A DNA stretch of 19,485 nucleotides from JBCBST01 sp039819115 (lineage in GTDB: Bacteria; Bacteroidota; Rhodothermia; Balneolales; Balneolaceae): the NCBI GenBank assembly GCA_039819115.1, contig JBCBST010000053.1, positions 1-19,485 of the forward strand. Reading direction: 5' to 3'. The notes under the pieces are model-generated. The model was not told where the DNA came from, did not search any database, and saw only the letters and a list, made by a program, of their open reading frames with translations. Shown in pieces: positions 8,660 through 16,170 of this stretch. Position 1 is the stretch's first letter. Every line of letters starts with the position of its first letter. The translations under genes and the position numbers were made by a program.

Positions 8660-9304
8660 TTAATAGTGGCAACCCTGGCAGTATTGAGGGGGATGAATAT
8701 TGTTTTTGGCAACTAACTCTTTGCCTAACTCTATTTGATTCTCAACGCTGTAGCCCATCGTTGTTACTTCTTCTATTGGGCGTACAAATTTTTCAGGCTC
8801 GCGGTGACAGTCCAGACACCAGCCCATGCTTAATGGCTCAGCCTGATAAACTACTTCCATTTTGTCGATACGTCCATGGCAGCTTTCACATCCCACACCA
8901 ACGTTAACGTGAGCAGCATGATTAAAGTAAGCGTAATCCGCCAGGTTGTGCACACGCACCCATTCGATCGGCTCGCCTGTTTCCCAGCTGTTTCTGATCG
9001 GTGCAAGCTTGTCGCTATCCGTTTTAATCTGGTTATGGCAGTTCATGCAAGTTTGAGTAGCAGGTATGTTCGCTTGTTTAGAATCCCAGACCGAAGTGTG
9101 GCAGTATTGGCAGTCCAATCCTAGCTGACTTACGTGTAATTTGTGGGAATAGGGAACAGGCTGTTCGGGAGCATAACCTACATCGGTATATTCAGGAGAG
9201 AAGAAGTACCAAACGCCAAAGATGACTACGTTGGCTACAACGATAAGTCCGATAAGTAATTGACGGGGTACTTGATTTGTCCACTTAGGAAAAATCTGCG
9301 TCAT
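8660..9304 (-). CDS. actA: ActA, pentahaem cytochrome c of alternative complex III
   Basis: ActA is the multihaem cytochrome of ACIII, anchored in the membrane and exposed to the periplasm. The 214-residue product has one N-terminal membrane helix (about 13-36, LLIGLIVVANVVIFGVWYFF). Five haem-binding motifs follow: CQYCH (65-69), CMNCH (86-90), CESCH (139-143), CLDCH (163-167) and CQGCH (209-213). The last one ends one residue before the C-terminus. Five haems and the single anchor match the family. It is the first gene of the act operon; its start faces the divergent DUF420 gene across 252 bp. No clear Shine-Dalgarno sequence precedes the ATG. A TAnnTTTG-like box lies about 50 bp upstream. 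Confidence 0.95.
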   Translation of the reverse strand: MTQIFPKWTNQVPRQLLIGLIVVANVVIFGVWYFFSPEYTDVGYAPEQPVPYSHKLHVSQLGLDCQYCHTSVWDSKQANIPATQTCMNCHNQIKTDSDKLAPIRNSWETGEPIEWVRVHNLADYAYFNHAAHVNVGVGCESCHGRIDKMEVVYQAEPLSMGWCLDCHREPEKFVRPIEEVTTMGYSVENQIELGKELVAKNNIHPPQYCQGCHY

Positions 9305-9352
9305 AATGATGCTGGAATTTGATTAAGCAGGTACTGTGGGTTTATAGCCTGG

Positions 9353-9360
9353 CAAATCTA
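9353..9360 (-). promoter_or_regulatory. Candidate -7 promoter box for the act operon (TAGATTTG)
   Basis: On the minus strand these bases read TAGATTTG, an exact fit to the TAnnTTTG -7 consensus known for the primary sigma factor of Bacteroidota. It lies 48 bp upstream of the actA ATG, a sensible distance for a leader. No TTTG-type -33 element is evident about 19-21 bp further upstream, so the call rests on one box only. Confidence 0.35.
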
Positions 9361-9439
9361 CGGTTTTTAATAGTGTTTGTAGAATTGATACGATGAATAG
9401 TTCATTATTTATACCCATTCTAAACAAGATTGTCCAAGC

Positions 9440-9453
9440 GGGTTTTAAAGCCC
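9440..9453. repeat. 14-bp near-palindrome in the divergent promoter region
   Basis: The sequence GGGTTTTAAAGCCC is an inverted repeat with one T-G mismatch at the fourth pair. It lies roughly midway between the two divergent start codons, 103 bp from the DUF420 start and 135 bp from the actA start. It could be an operator for a dimeric regulator. A short AT-rich palindrome may also occur by chance. Confidence 0.25.
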
Positions 9454-9556
9454 TTCAGAAGCGTTAAAAGATAAACAGATTTAGGAAAAATTCTCAGTCT
9501 GGAATCCAAATTCTGTATTTTCCGTTATCGGCTAAAACATGTTTCCTTAAACGTAT

Positions 9557-10126
9557 ATGAACACTTCTTCACCTTTACCAGATTCCGTTATTATATTAGA
9601 AAAAATTGGGTTAAAACAAGCACTTAGCATCATTATAGGGATCAGTGCGGGAGCTCTGATTTTTCTTTTTTGGCTGATCTATTTCAAAGGGGGTTCCGAA
9701 CAAACCTACCCTTGGGTTGGGAATCTGCCTATTGTGAATGCAAGTTTTAACACGTTAAGCACCATTTTCCTGATCATGGGTATCATACAAATCAGGAAGA
9801 AAAACTTTGTTAAGCACATGCGATTTATGCTCGCGGCTTTTGTCAGTTCAGCGTTCTTTTTGGTGAGTTATGTGATTTATCACAACTTTGCCGGACATAC
9901 GGTTTTTGGTGGTGAAGGCTTCATCAAAGGTGTATATCTGTTCATACTGATCAGTCACATTATTTTGTCAGCTGCCGTGGTACCTTTGATTTTGTCCAGC
10001 TTTTATTTTGCGCTGGCAGGCAAACTGAATACCCATCGAAAAGTGTCGAAGATTACCTTTCCTATTTGGTTGTATGTTTCGGTAACGGGTGTAATTGTGT
10101 TCTTTATGCTTCGAATATGGGGGTAA
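9557..10126 (+). CDS. DUF420 membrane protein, probable haem-copper oxidase maturation factor
   Basis: DUF420 proteins include CtaM of Staphylococcus aureus, which is needed to mature haem A-containing oxidases. The 189-residue product has five hydrophobic segments (about 22-43, 64-79, 91-108, 123-152 and 170-186). Histidines typical of the family sit at or near helix ends: H87 (KHMRFML), H109 (VIYHNF), H134 (ISHIIL) and H160 (NTHRKV). These could bind haem or metal. The gene is divergent from actA and begins 252 bp from it. It precedes the FAD dehydrogenase gene by 18 bp, so the two are likely co-transcribed. Its place beside the ACIII/SCO operon supports a role in aa3/caa3 assembly, which is inferred from context. 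Confidence 0.88.
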   Translation: MNTSSPLPDSVIILEKIGLKQALSIIIGISAGALIFLFWLIYFKGGSEQTYPWVGNLPIVNASFNTLSTIFLIMGIIQIRKKNFVKHMRFMLAAFVSSAFFLVSYVIYHNFAGHTVFGGEGFIKGVYLFILISHIILSAAVVPLILSSFYFALAGKLNTHRKVSKITFPIWLYVSVTGVIVFFMLRIWG

Positions 10127-10144
10127 AACCTCCTACCTTTACAC

Positions 10145-11698
10145 ATGATCTGTCCTCTTCAAATCCAGGTACTGCCGGAAGTAGCCGGTATTGATTCTGA
10201 ACTAAAGCGTGTTGTTGCCCAACAACTATCTATTGAAAAGAAAGACATCAGCGATATCCATATTAAACGACGTTCAGTGGATGCGCGCCAAAAACAGGTT
10301 AAAATAAACCTGACGCTTGATGTATATGTAGGAGAACGTTACCAGCCAGAGTCGGTTTCGGTTCCCGATTATCCAAACGTACGTGATGCAGAGGAAGTGA
10401 TTATCATCGGGGCCGGGCCGGCTGGATTGTTCGCTGCTCTTACCTGTATTCAATCCGGTAAGAAGCCTGTGATCCTGGAACGGGGAAAGGATGTGCGTGC
10501 GAGGATTAAGGATCTCAAGAATCTAAATGTGCACCATATTGTAAATGAGGATTCCAACTATTGCTTTGGAGAAGGTGGAGCGGGTACCTATTCAGACGGG
10601 AAGTTGTATACCCGTTCAAAGAAAAGGGGGAATGTCTCAGAGATTCTGAATCTATTAGTGGGTTTTGGGGCAAACCCTAATATCCTGGTTGAGGCGCACC
10701 CCCACATTGGCACCAATAAGTTACCGGGGATCATTGCTAACATACGGCAATACATCCAATCGCAGGGGGGAGAAATCCACTTTAACACCCGGGTTACCGA
10801 ATTTGTGTTAGAAGGAAGCCACATTAAAGGAGTGAAAACCCTAAGGGGTACTTCGTTTCAGGCCCGGAAGCTCATACTGGCAACCGGGCATTCTGCACGT
10901 GACATATTTGAATACTTATATCATGCCGGAATAGAAATAGAGGCGAAACCGATTGCATTGGGTGTACGGGTAGAACATCCTCAGTCGTTAATCGACTCCA
11001 TCCAGTATCATTGTGAGCATCGCGGGCCATACCTGCCTCCGGCACCTTATTCCGTAGTTAAGCAGGTTGATGGCAGGGGGGTGTATTCATTCTGTATGTG
11101 TCCCGGAGGGGTGGTGGCGGCCTGTGCCACACAACCAGGTGAAATTGTGACCAATGGCTGGTCAGGTTCCCAACGGTCCCGGCCAACTGCAAATTCCGGC
11201 ATTGTCGTGGAAGTACGTCCGGAAGACATTCCTGGTTTTGAAGCCAATGATCCATTGGCTTTTATGAAGTTTCAGCAATCGGTTGAACAAAAAGCCTGGG
11301 AGTTGGGAGGTAAAAGCCAGGTAGCGCCCGCTCAACTACTCGCCGATTTTATAGAACATAAGGTGTCGGCAACACTACCAAAAACCTCCTATTCGCCGGG
11401 TATCACCTCCGTTGAATTGGGAGAGGTTCTGCCGGGGTTTATACACAAGGCTCTACGGGATGGGTTTAAGCAATTCAACCTCAGCATGAAGGGGTATGTA
11501 ACGAATGAGGCCGTGGTCCACGCAACCGAATCGCGGACTTCATCCCCGGTAAGAATTCCCCGGGATCCAAAAACGTTGGAGCATATTCGAATTCAGGGGT
11601 TATATCCCTGCGGAGAAGGAGCTGGTTATGCAGGTGGGATTATCTCTGCCGCAGTAGATGGGGTTCGGTGTGCTCAGGCGGTCTGCACATCACGTTAA
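10145..11698 (+). CDS. FAD-dependent dehydrogenase of the COG2509 type
   Basis: The 517-residue protein belongs to a widespread family of uncharacterised FAD-dependent dehydrogenases. An N-terminal domain (about 1-80, QIQVLPEVAGID... with RRSVDAR) precedes the dinucleotide-binding motif IIIGAGPAGLFAAL (about 86-99, G89, G91, G94) and the acidic end of the second strand (LERGKD, E112). The following SNYCFGEGGAGTYSDGKLYTR block is strongly characteristic of this family. A C-terminal FAD-contact motif, YPCGEGAGYAGG, lies near residue 490, followed by IISAAVDG. The substrate is unknown. No signal peptide is present, so the protein is probably cytoplasmic. It starts 18 bp after the DUF420 gene. 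No link to oxidase assembly is known to me. Confidence 0.9.
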   Translation: MICPLQIQVLPEVAGIDSELKRVVAQQLSIEKKDISDIHIKRRSVDARQKQVKINLTLDVYVGERYQPESVSVPDYPNVRDAEEVIIIGAGPAGLFAALTCIQSGKKPVILERGKDVRARIKDLKNLNVHHIVNEDSNYCFGEGGAGTYSDGKLYTRSKKRGNVSEILNLLVGFGANPNILVEAHPHIGTNKLPGIIANIRQYIQSQGGEIHFNTRVTEFVLEGSHIKGVKTLRGTSFQARKLILATGHSARDIFEYLYHAGIEIEAKPIALGVRVEHPQSLIDSIQYHCEHRGPYLPPAPYSVVKQVDGRGVYSFCMCPGGVVAACATQPGEIVTNGWSGSQRSRPTANSGIVVEVRPEDIPGFEANDPLAFMKFQQSVEQKAWELGGKSQVAPAQLLADFIEHKVSATLPKTSYSPGITSVELGEVLPGFIHKALRDGFKQFNLSMKGYVTNEAVVHATESRTSSPVRIPRDPKTLEHIRIQGLYPCGEGAGYAGGIISAAVDGVRCAQAVCTSR

Positions 11699-11759
11699 TA
11701 TCGGTGTGTATGACGTTCACCATCTTCACTAATTCAGGAAATTGCAGTACGTTTGATCC

Positions 11760-12293
11760 ATGAAACATGTCGCATTGCTGAGAGGAATCAATGTATCCGG
11801 GCAGAAAATTATTAAGATGGCAGATCTGAGATCAGCCCTTGAACAGGTAAAGGAATTTGAGCAGGTCTCCACGTACATACAAAGTGGGAATATTGTGGTA
11901 GAATCTGCGCTAACAGATCAACGTGTGGGGGAACGTATCCACGATGTGATCCTGAATGTCTTCGGATTTGAAGTACCCGTCCTCATGACGGATTATGAAC
12001 ACCTTATCACAATACAAAACCAAACTCCCTTTCCGGATTCCATAAAACCATACGTGATTTTTCTGGACCGGATTCCGGAACCGGAACACGTATCTGCATT
12101 AGATTCCGTTAAAGAGCGGTATGAACCGGAGACTTATGTATTACATGGAAACATACTGTATTTCCATTCACCCCTTGGATACGGTAAGGCAAAGATGAGT
12201 ACCACATTCTTTGAGAAAAAATTGAAGGTACTTGGTACGGCCCGTAACTGGAATACGATACAAAAGCTTATTGATCGATCCGCACCTCAATAA
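11760..12293 (+). CDS. DUF1697 family protein
   Basis: The 177-residue product opens with KHVALLRGINVSGQKIIKM and continues with DLRSALE and STYIQSGNIVVES. These are the signature blocks of DUF1697, a family of small, probably cytoplasmic proteins of unknown role. The end contains the family-like AKMSTTFFEKKL and the pattern ARNWNTIQKL. The protein is complete and of normal length. It starts 61 bp after the FAD dehydrogenase and converges on the azurin gene. TACGTTTG at 11748-11755, just before the ATG, fits TAnnTTTG, so the gene could have its own promoter with a very short or absent leader; this is weak evidence. Confidence 0.92.
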   Translation: MKHVALLRGINVSGQKIIKMADLRSALEQVKEFEQVSTYIQSGNIVVESALTDQRVGERIHDVILNVFGFEVPVLMTDYEHLITIQNQTPFPDSIKPYVIFLDRIPEPEHVSALDSVKERYEPETYVLHGNILYFHSPLGYGKAKMSTTFFEKKLKVLGTARNWNTIQKLIDRSAPQ

Positions 12294-12326
12294 AAAAAGA
12301 AAGCCCCGACGGTTCGTGGTCGAGGC
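12291..12326 (-). terminator. Rho-independent terminator after the azurin gene
   Basis: Complementary arms at 12303-12310 and 12319-12326 form an 8-bp GC-rich stem (GCCCCGAC with GTCGAGGC, one mismatch) around an 8-nt loop. On the minus strand the hairpin is followed by TTTCTTTTTTTA, the T-run of an intrinsic terminator. It lies 37 bp past the azurin stop and would end the cco-azurin transcripts. In the plus direction there is no T-run, so it need not stop DUF1697 transcription. A weaker AAGAG/CTCTT hairpin at 12342-12357 followed by TCTCT might serve that side. Confidence 0.75.
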
Positions 12327-12363
12327 CATAGACGTAGATTTAAGAGGGTAAGCTCTTTCTCTA

Positions 12364-12801
12364 CTACTCTACAATAAATTGTCCCTGCATGATACCGAAG
12401 TGTCCCGGAAAGGTGCATACGAACGTGTACGTTCCTTTTTCAGGTACTTCGAATGTGATGGAGTCTTCTTCACCACCACCCAGCAGTTTAGTTGCCGCAA
12501 TGACGTCTTCAGAGTCAGCAGGCAAATAATCGCTATCGCGAAGTTTCATGGCTTCCATAGCAAAATCTTTTACTACAACGCCCTCTTTAAGTAATACCCA
12601 ATTATGGCCCATGGCCTGCTTGGGCATTTTACCCACGTGTTTAAGAGTAAGGGTAATGGTCTCTCCCGCTTTCACTTTTATCTCTTTTGTGTTGAATTGC
12701 ATTCTGTCGTTAGCTTCAACTACGATAGTAGAATCGACAGCGGTCTTTTCGACGGGTGAGAAAGCAAGTAATGCGGTTATTAATATGACAAATAGGTACA
12801 T
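12364..12801 (-). CDS. Azurin-family blue copper protein
   Basis: Azurins are small periplasmic type-1 copper proteins that shuttle electrons. The 145-residue product has a short N-terminal signal (about 1-18), a cupredoxin core, and the full azurin ligand set. G65 and H66 lie in AMGHNWVLL; C129, H134 and M138 lie in CTFPGHFGIM, the azurin spacing. The mature length of about 127 residues matches classical azurins. It is the last gene on the minus strand of the right-hand block, 77 bp after the TauE/SafE gene and before a terminator. It may be co-transcribed with the cbb3 operon or have its own promoter; TATTATTG on the minus strand (12834-12841) is a one-mismatch -7 box. It may serve as an electron donor to one of the oxidases (inference). 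Confidence 0.93.
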   Translation of the reverse strand: MYLFVILITALLAFSPVEKTAVDSTIVVEANDRMQFNTKEIKVKAGETITLTLKHVGKMPKQAMGHNWVLLKEGVVVKDFAMEAMKLRDSDYLPADSEDVIAATKLLGGGEEDSITFEVPEKGTYTFVCTFPGHFGIMQGQFIVE

Positions 12802-12855
12802 AGTTATTTGTTTTGTTTGGTTTCTACGCTCCTCAATAATAGAGTGCTTTTGTTA

Positions 12856-12877
12856 AGATTGTATGAAGCAACAATCT
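12856..12877 (-). repeat. 7-bp inverted repeat just after the TauE/SafE gene
   Basis: Arms AGATTGT (12856-12862) and ACAATCT (12871-12877) pair perfectly around an 8-nt loop, immediately after the stop codon of the TauE/SafE gene. On the minus strand it is followed by TAACAAAAG, which is not a T-run. It may be a partial terminator, an mRNA 3'-end structure that separates cco from azurin expression, or an operator for azurin. Confidence 0.35.
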
Positions 12878-12878
12878 A

Positions 12879-13598
12879 TTAGCGAGCATTCATTTCAGTA
12901 CCGGGAAAAATGCAGAACGCATCAATTCCGCTGGCAAGGCCTGGATATGCGGTAAGTTCGCTCAGAGCGACACCCCGTATGATGAGCACAACACCGAAGA
13001 CCGTAGCCATGACGGGTATTGCTTTTCTGATTTTCGTCCGGGCTTCCAGTGAAAACATAGTGGGGGCGAGGTACATAAAGAGCATGGCCGGGACCGTTCC
13101 CAATCCGAAAAAAGCCATATAACCAGCTGAATGTGAAACGGAATGTGTGAGTACAGCTGCTGCCAGTCCGGTATACACGAAAGCGCAGGGTAGCATACCG
13201 TTTAGAAGGCCTAATCCAATCAGAGAAAACCGGGTTTCTGTTTCCAGCATGGTTTTAAAACGTCGGTTTATTGCATTCAAATACACCTCATAAAACCTCA
13301 GAGCATGTACCCGTTTTGCAATGGCCGGAAATAAAACCGAAAGGACAACAGCGCTCCCCAACAAGATCGACAACAGACTTTGATAGCCAATAAGTGAGAT
13401 CTGACGGCCAATTAAGCCGAAAATAAGGCCCAGCATCGTATACGTAAGTACTCTACCCCCGTTATATAGAAGGGCGTGACTAATGAGAACACGCGTATTT
13501 GATGATGTTCTCGGAATACTCATCGCAATAGGTCCGCACATGCCCACACAATGAAAGCTACCCAGGAATCCAAGCAAAAAGGCGGTCCAGAGCTCCAT
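12879..13598 (-). CDS. TauE/SafE-DsbD-like membrane protein of the cbb3 cluster
   Basis: The 239-residue protein has about six membrane helices. The first contains the metal-binding-like motif HCVGMCGP (residues 16-23), and a second cysteine-containing motif, GMLPCAFVYTGLA, lies near residue 134. Proteins of this type, annotated as sulfite exporter TauE/SafE, UreH-like or DsbD-like, often follow ccoGH in oxidase clusters. They are suspected to move copper or reducing power for assembly. The start is 10 bp after ccoH, so it is in the same operon. I do not assign a transported substrate; the conserved Cys/His and operon position point to copper or thiol handling. Confidence 0.85.
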   Translation of the reverse strand: MELWTAFLLGFLGSFHCVGMCGPIAMSIPRTSSNTRVLISHALLYNGGRVLTYTMLGLIFGLIGRQISLIGYQSLLSILLGSAVVLSVLFPAIAKRVHALRFYEVYLNAINRRFKTMLETETRFSLIGLGLLNGMLPCAFVYTGLAAAVLTHSVSHSAGYMAFFGLGTVPAMLFMYLAPTMFSLEARTKIRKAIPVMATVFGVVLIIRGVALSELTAYPGLASGIDAFCIFPGTEMNAR

Positions 13599-13608
13599 AC
13601 TCGATTAG

Positions 13609-14055
13609 TTAGATAACAAGGGTCTTTTCATTTAAATAGGTAAGACCATCTTTTTCCCATTCAATCTTGAGCACCCACTTTCCTTTATCGAGGTTACCAG
13701 CGGGGATTTCCTGCTTACCGGTTGTGTTAACCCGAAGTGGTATCCGTTGATCTTTGGTAGAATCACTAGGGCGGTACAGCTTAACCGTACCCTGTATGTT
13801 CCCAATGAGCGTTTCAGGAAAAACGATGTTGAACGACTCGGACTCCTCATTAAATACTACCAGTACCGGGTCTTCCAAAGATTCCGCACGGTTCTTGCTG
13901 TTAATGGTTTCCTGATACTCTACTCCCTCTTCATAGTGGTTATTAGTAACCAAAAAGAAGTCCAGGCTTATGAGATAGCTCACCACACTAAGTGTTCCAA
14001 TAACGAAGAGTGTAATCACCAGAAATAATCCTTTTCCCCAGTTCATGCTTTTCAT
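13609..14055 (-). CDS. ccoH: CcoH/FixH, cbb3 oxidase assembly protein
   Basis: CcoH (FixH) is a small membrane protein that helps assemble cbb3 oxidase and stays associated with it. The 148-residue product begins with MNWGKGLFLVITLF and has one membrane helix (about 8-30). A periplasmic domain follows with NNHYEEGVEYQETINSKNRAE, the FixH-type H-Y-..-Q-E-x-I segment, and beta-rich sequence up to KTLVI. The start at 14055 has AAGG 7 nt upstream; M4 at 14046 is an alternative. It lies 9 bp after ccoG and 10 bp before the TauE/SafE gene. The length is normal for the family. Confidence 0.9.
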   Translation of the reverse strand: MKSMNWGKGLFLVITLFVIGTLSVVSYLISLDFFLVTNNHYEEGVEYQETINSKNRAESLEDPVLVVFNEESESFNIVFPETLIGNIQGTVKLYRPSDSTKDQRIPLRVNTTGKQEIPAGNLDKGKWVLKIEWEKDGLTYLNEKTLVI

Positions 14056-14064
14056 ACTACGACC

Positions 14065-15531
14065 TTACTTATTTATTTCTGAAGGGCTTAAAAAGCCGGT
14101 TGTTAACGTTTGAATCTCCGTTCCGTTTCCAAAAATGGCCAGTTGAATCTCGGTTTCCATTCCCTGTAGCTGATCGGCAGGTAGCTTCACTAAAAACCGC
14201 CCGTCAGAGACAGTTTGAGGATCAATTACTTCTTCAATACCCAGTGGTACCAATTCACCCTGGGGTGACAGCAGCCGGAGTTCATAGTTCATGGGATCAA
14301 AGGTTTTATTGATGATCTGAATCTGGTAAATGTTGGAATACTGATTGTTTGGCAGGGTTTGATATAAGGTGCCGGGCGCTCTTAATATGGTAGTTTCCAC
14401 CGGTTTTCTTAAAAACATAAGCGTGACGAACACACTCATTAAGACCATGAAGACCGCAAAATACCCGATGGTGCGAGGCGTCATTATTTTACGATTTCCC
14501 TCCCGGATTCCCGTTTCGGATGCATACCGGATCAGACCGCGGGGCTGATCAATTTTATCCATGATGGAATCGCAGGCATCAATACATGCTGTACAGTGGA
14601 CGCATTCCAGCTGGGTTCCGTTACGGATATCGATACCCATAGGACATACCTGCACACATTGATAGCAATCGATACAATCGCCGAACTCGGCATTATCCGC
14701 AAATCCTAAATCGGCAAGTGTGGCTTTACCGGCTTCCACTTTCCGGCGATCCCCGATTTTAGCCCGGGTTTCCCCCCGGGAATAATCATACATCACATTA
14801 ATGGTGTTATTATCGACCATAACCGATTGCATACGACCGTATGGGCATACAAAATGACACACCTGCTCCCGCATAAAAGCAAATACGCCGTAAAAAACGC
14901 CACTAAATATGATCATGGCAGATAACCCACCCAAATGTTCCGATGGAGGATCGGTGATGATTTCGAATAAGGCATCCTTACCAATGATGTAAGCCAGGAA
15001 GAGATTCGATATCACAAAAGATAAGCCATAGAAGATGGCATGCTTACTTCCCTTCTTGAGCACTTTTTCTGTATTCCAAGATGACTTATTTAATCGAATC
15101 TGCTCATTTGCATCACCTTCAATCCAGTACTCGATGCGACGAAAGACCAATTCCATAAAAATGGTTTGCGGACATGCCCAACCACACCAGATACGCCCGA
15201 ATACCGTGGTAAAAAGAACCACAAAAAGCACGAAGGCCAACATGCCAAATACAAGAACATGTAAATCTTGCGGCCAGAACGCCATCCCAAACAATACAAA
15301 CTCCCGTTCCAGGATATTGATCATGAGCAATGGCTGACCCATGATGGTTATAAAAGGCCCGGCAAAGAAGAAAACAAGCAGAGCGAGTGCCACTACGTTT
15401 CTTGCGTTGTAAAAAGTGCCTTTCGGTTTTTTGGGGTAAATCCAATTCCGTTTTCCCGTAGCGCTTACGGTGGCTAAGCGATCCCGGAATTCGTCTTTAC
15501 CAATTTGACGTTCTTTGACGGCGGCAGACAT
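14065..15531 (-). CDS. ccoG: CcoG/FixG, Fe-S membrane protein for cbb3 oxidase maturation
   Basis: CcoG is a membrane ferredoxin-like protein that reduces copper during cbb3 assembly. The 488-residue product has an N-terminal membrane part with CGWACPQ (C116, C120) and CHFVCPYGRMQ (C225, C229). Two [4Fe-4S] motifs follow: C286, C289, C292, C296 and C310, C313, C316, C320. A further membrane helix (about 354-374) and a C-terminal Ig-like domain (about 385-485) complete the family layout. The gene is 21 bp after ccoP and 9 bp before ccoH. A strong ribosome binding site precedes its ATG. Confidence 0.96.
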   Translation of the reverse strand: MSAAVKERQIGKDEFRDRLATVSATGKRNWIYPKKPKGTFYNARNVVALALLVFFFAGPFITIMGQPLLMINILEREFVLFGMAFWPQDLHVLVFGMLAFVLFVVLFTTVFGRIWCGWACPQTIFMELVFRRIEYWIEGDANEQIRLNKSSWNTEKVLKKGSKHAIFYGLSFVISNLFLAYIIGKDALFEIITDPPSEHLGGLSAMIIFSGVFYGVFAFMREQVCHFVCPYGRMQSVMVDNNTINVMYDYSRGETRAKIGDRRKVEAGKATLADLGFADNAEFGDCIDCYQCVQVCPMGIDIRNGTQLECVHCTACIDACDSIMDKIDQPRGLIRYASETGIREGNRKIMTPRTIGYFAVFMVLMSVFVTLMFLRKPVETTILRAPGTLYQTLPNNQYSNIYQIQIINKTFDPMNYELRLLSPQGELVPLGIEEVIDPQTVSDGRFLVKLPADQLQGMETEIQLAIFGNGTEIQTLTTGFLSPSEINK

Positions 15532-15537
15532 GATTGG

Positions 15538-15543
15538 CCTCCT
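15538..15543 (-). promoter_or_regulatory. Strong Shine-Dalgarno site for ccoG (AGGAGG)
   Basis: The minus strand reads AGGAGG, 6 nt before the ccoG ATG at 15531. This is a full consensus site, whereas most genes in this window have weak or no visible Shine-Dalgarno sequence. It confirms the ccoG start and suggests separate, efficient initiation inside the operon. Confidence 0.75.
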
Positions 15544-15552
15544 GTTGATTGA

Positions 15553-16152
15553 TTATTCCGAGCAGGCGGTAGCCCGAGTTTCGTCAACGGCTTTTGGATT
15601 TGCAGGGTTAGTTCCCTGGATGGAGCCGATGAAGCTGACAATGGCGTTTACATCCTCATCCGGGAGTGGGGCGCCACTACCGTAAGCAACCATCCCTTTA
15701 TCCGGAAACCCTTCTTTAATGCTAACGGCAATCTGTTCCGGGCTACACCCATTTAACCAATACTCATCCGTGAGGTTTGGGCCTACCATTCCTTCACCGG
15801 CATTACCATGGCAGGTAAAGCAGAGATTGCCCATTCCCATGAACAGTTCTTTACCCCGCTCAATTATAGCTGCATCGCTGCTGAACGCAAAGGCAAAGGC
15901 CACACCTGTTCCGGCTTCGTCCGGCTTATTGAGATTAAATTGTTCTTCGGCGGCAGCCATTTCAATCTCATATTCCTCATGTTGATTGGGGCCCCAACCA
16001 AACACCTGGTAATACGCTAAATAGCCAATACCAAACGCAATCGTAAAGTAAAACAACCACAACCACCATACAGGCATATGATTGTCTAATTCACGAATCC
16101 CATCATACTCATGATCGAGTAACTTGTCTTTTTCGTCATCTAAAATGTTCAT
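15553..16152 (-). CDS. ccoP: CcoP-type monohaem cytochrome c subunit of cbb3 oxidase
   Basis: CcoP brings electrons to the cbb3 catalytic core. The 199-residue product has the N-terminal CcoP anchor (residues 17-50, YDGIRELDNHMPVWWLWLFY, then the membrane helix), followed by a single cytochrome c domain. That domain has CFTCH (111-115), GPNLTDEYWLNG (124-135) and a probable axial Met in KGMVAYG (M154). Canonical proteobacterial CcoP has two haem motifs and is about 100 residues longer; the short monohaem form is found in Bacteroidota-type cbb3 operons. The C-terminus ends TACSE with an extra cysteine (C197). The gene lies 18 bp after ccoQ and 21 bp before ccoG. Confidence 0.93.
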   Translation of the reverse strand: MNILDDEKDKLLDHEYDGIRELDNHMPVWWLWLFYFTIAFGIGYLAYYQVFGWGPNQHEEYEIEMAAAEEQFNLNKPDEAGTGVAFAFAFSSDAAIIERGKELFMGMGNLCFTCHGNAGEGMVGPNLTDEYWLNGCSPEQIAVSIKEGFPDKGMVAYGSGAPLPDEDVNAIVSFIGSIQGTNPANPKAVDETRATACSE

Positions 16153-16170
16153 CCCGGTAATATTTAAGTG

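Larger units (their letters stand above)
9305..9556. promoter_or_regulatory. Divergent intergenic region between actA and the DUF420 gene
   Basis: This 252-bp AT-rich stretch separates two divergent transcription units and should contain both promoters. I found no open frame of note, RNA gene or strong hairpin. Toward actA it contains the box listed separately at 9353-9360. Toward the DUF420 gene the best match is TATTTTCC (9516-9523), a poor fit to TAnnTTTG. A near-palindrome lies at 9440-9453. No convincing FNR-type TTGATnnnnATCAA site was seen. Confidence 0.6.

Noticed and set aside
9361..9400. FNR-type site upstream of actA
   Set aside because: TTGATACGATGAA resembles half-sites, but the second half is not the inverted complement and the spacing is wrong.
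12856..12877. Strong terminator after the TauE/SafE gene
   Set aside because: The stem is only 7 bp and AT-rich and no T-run follows on the minus strand, so it is kept only as an inverted repeat.
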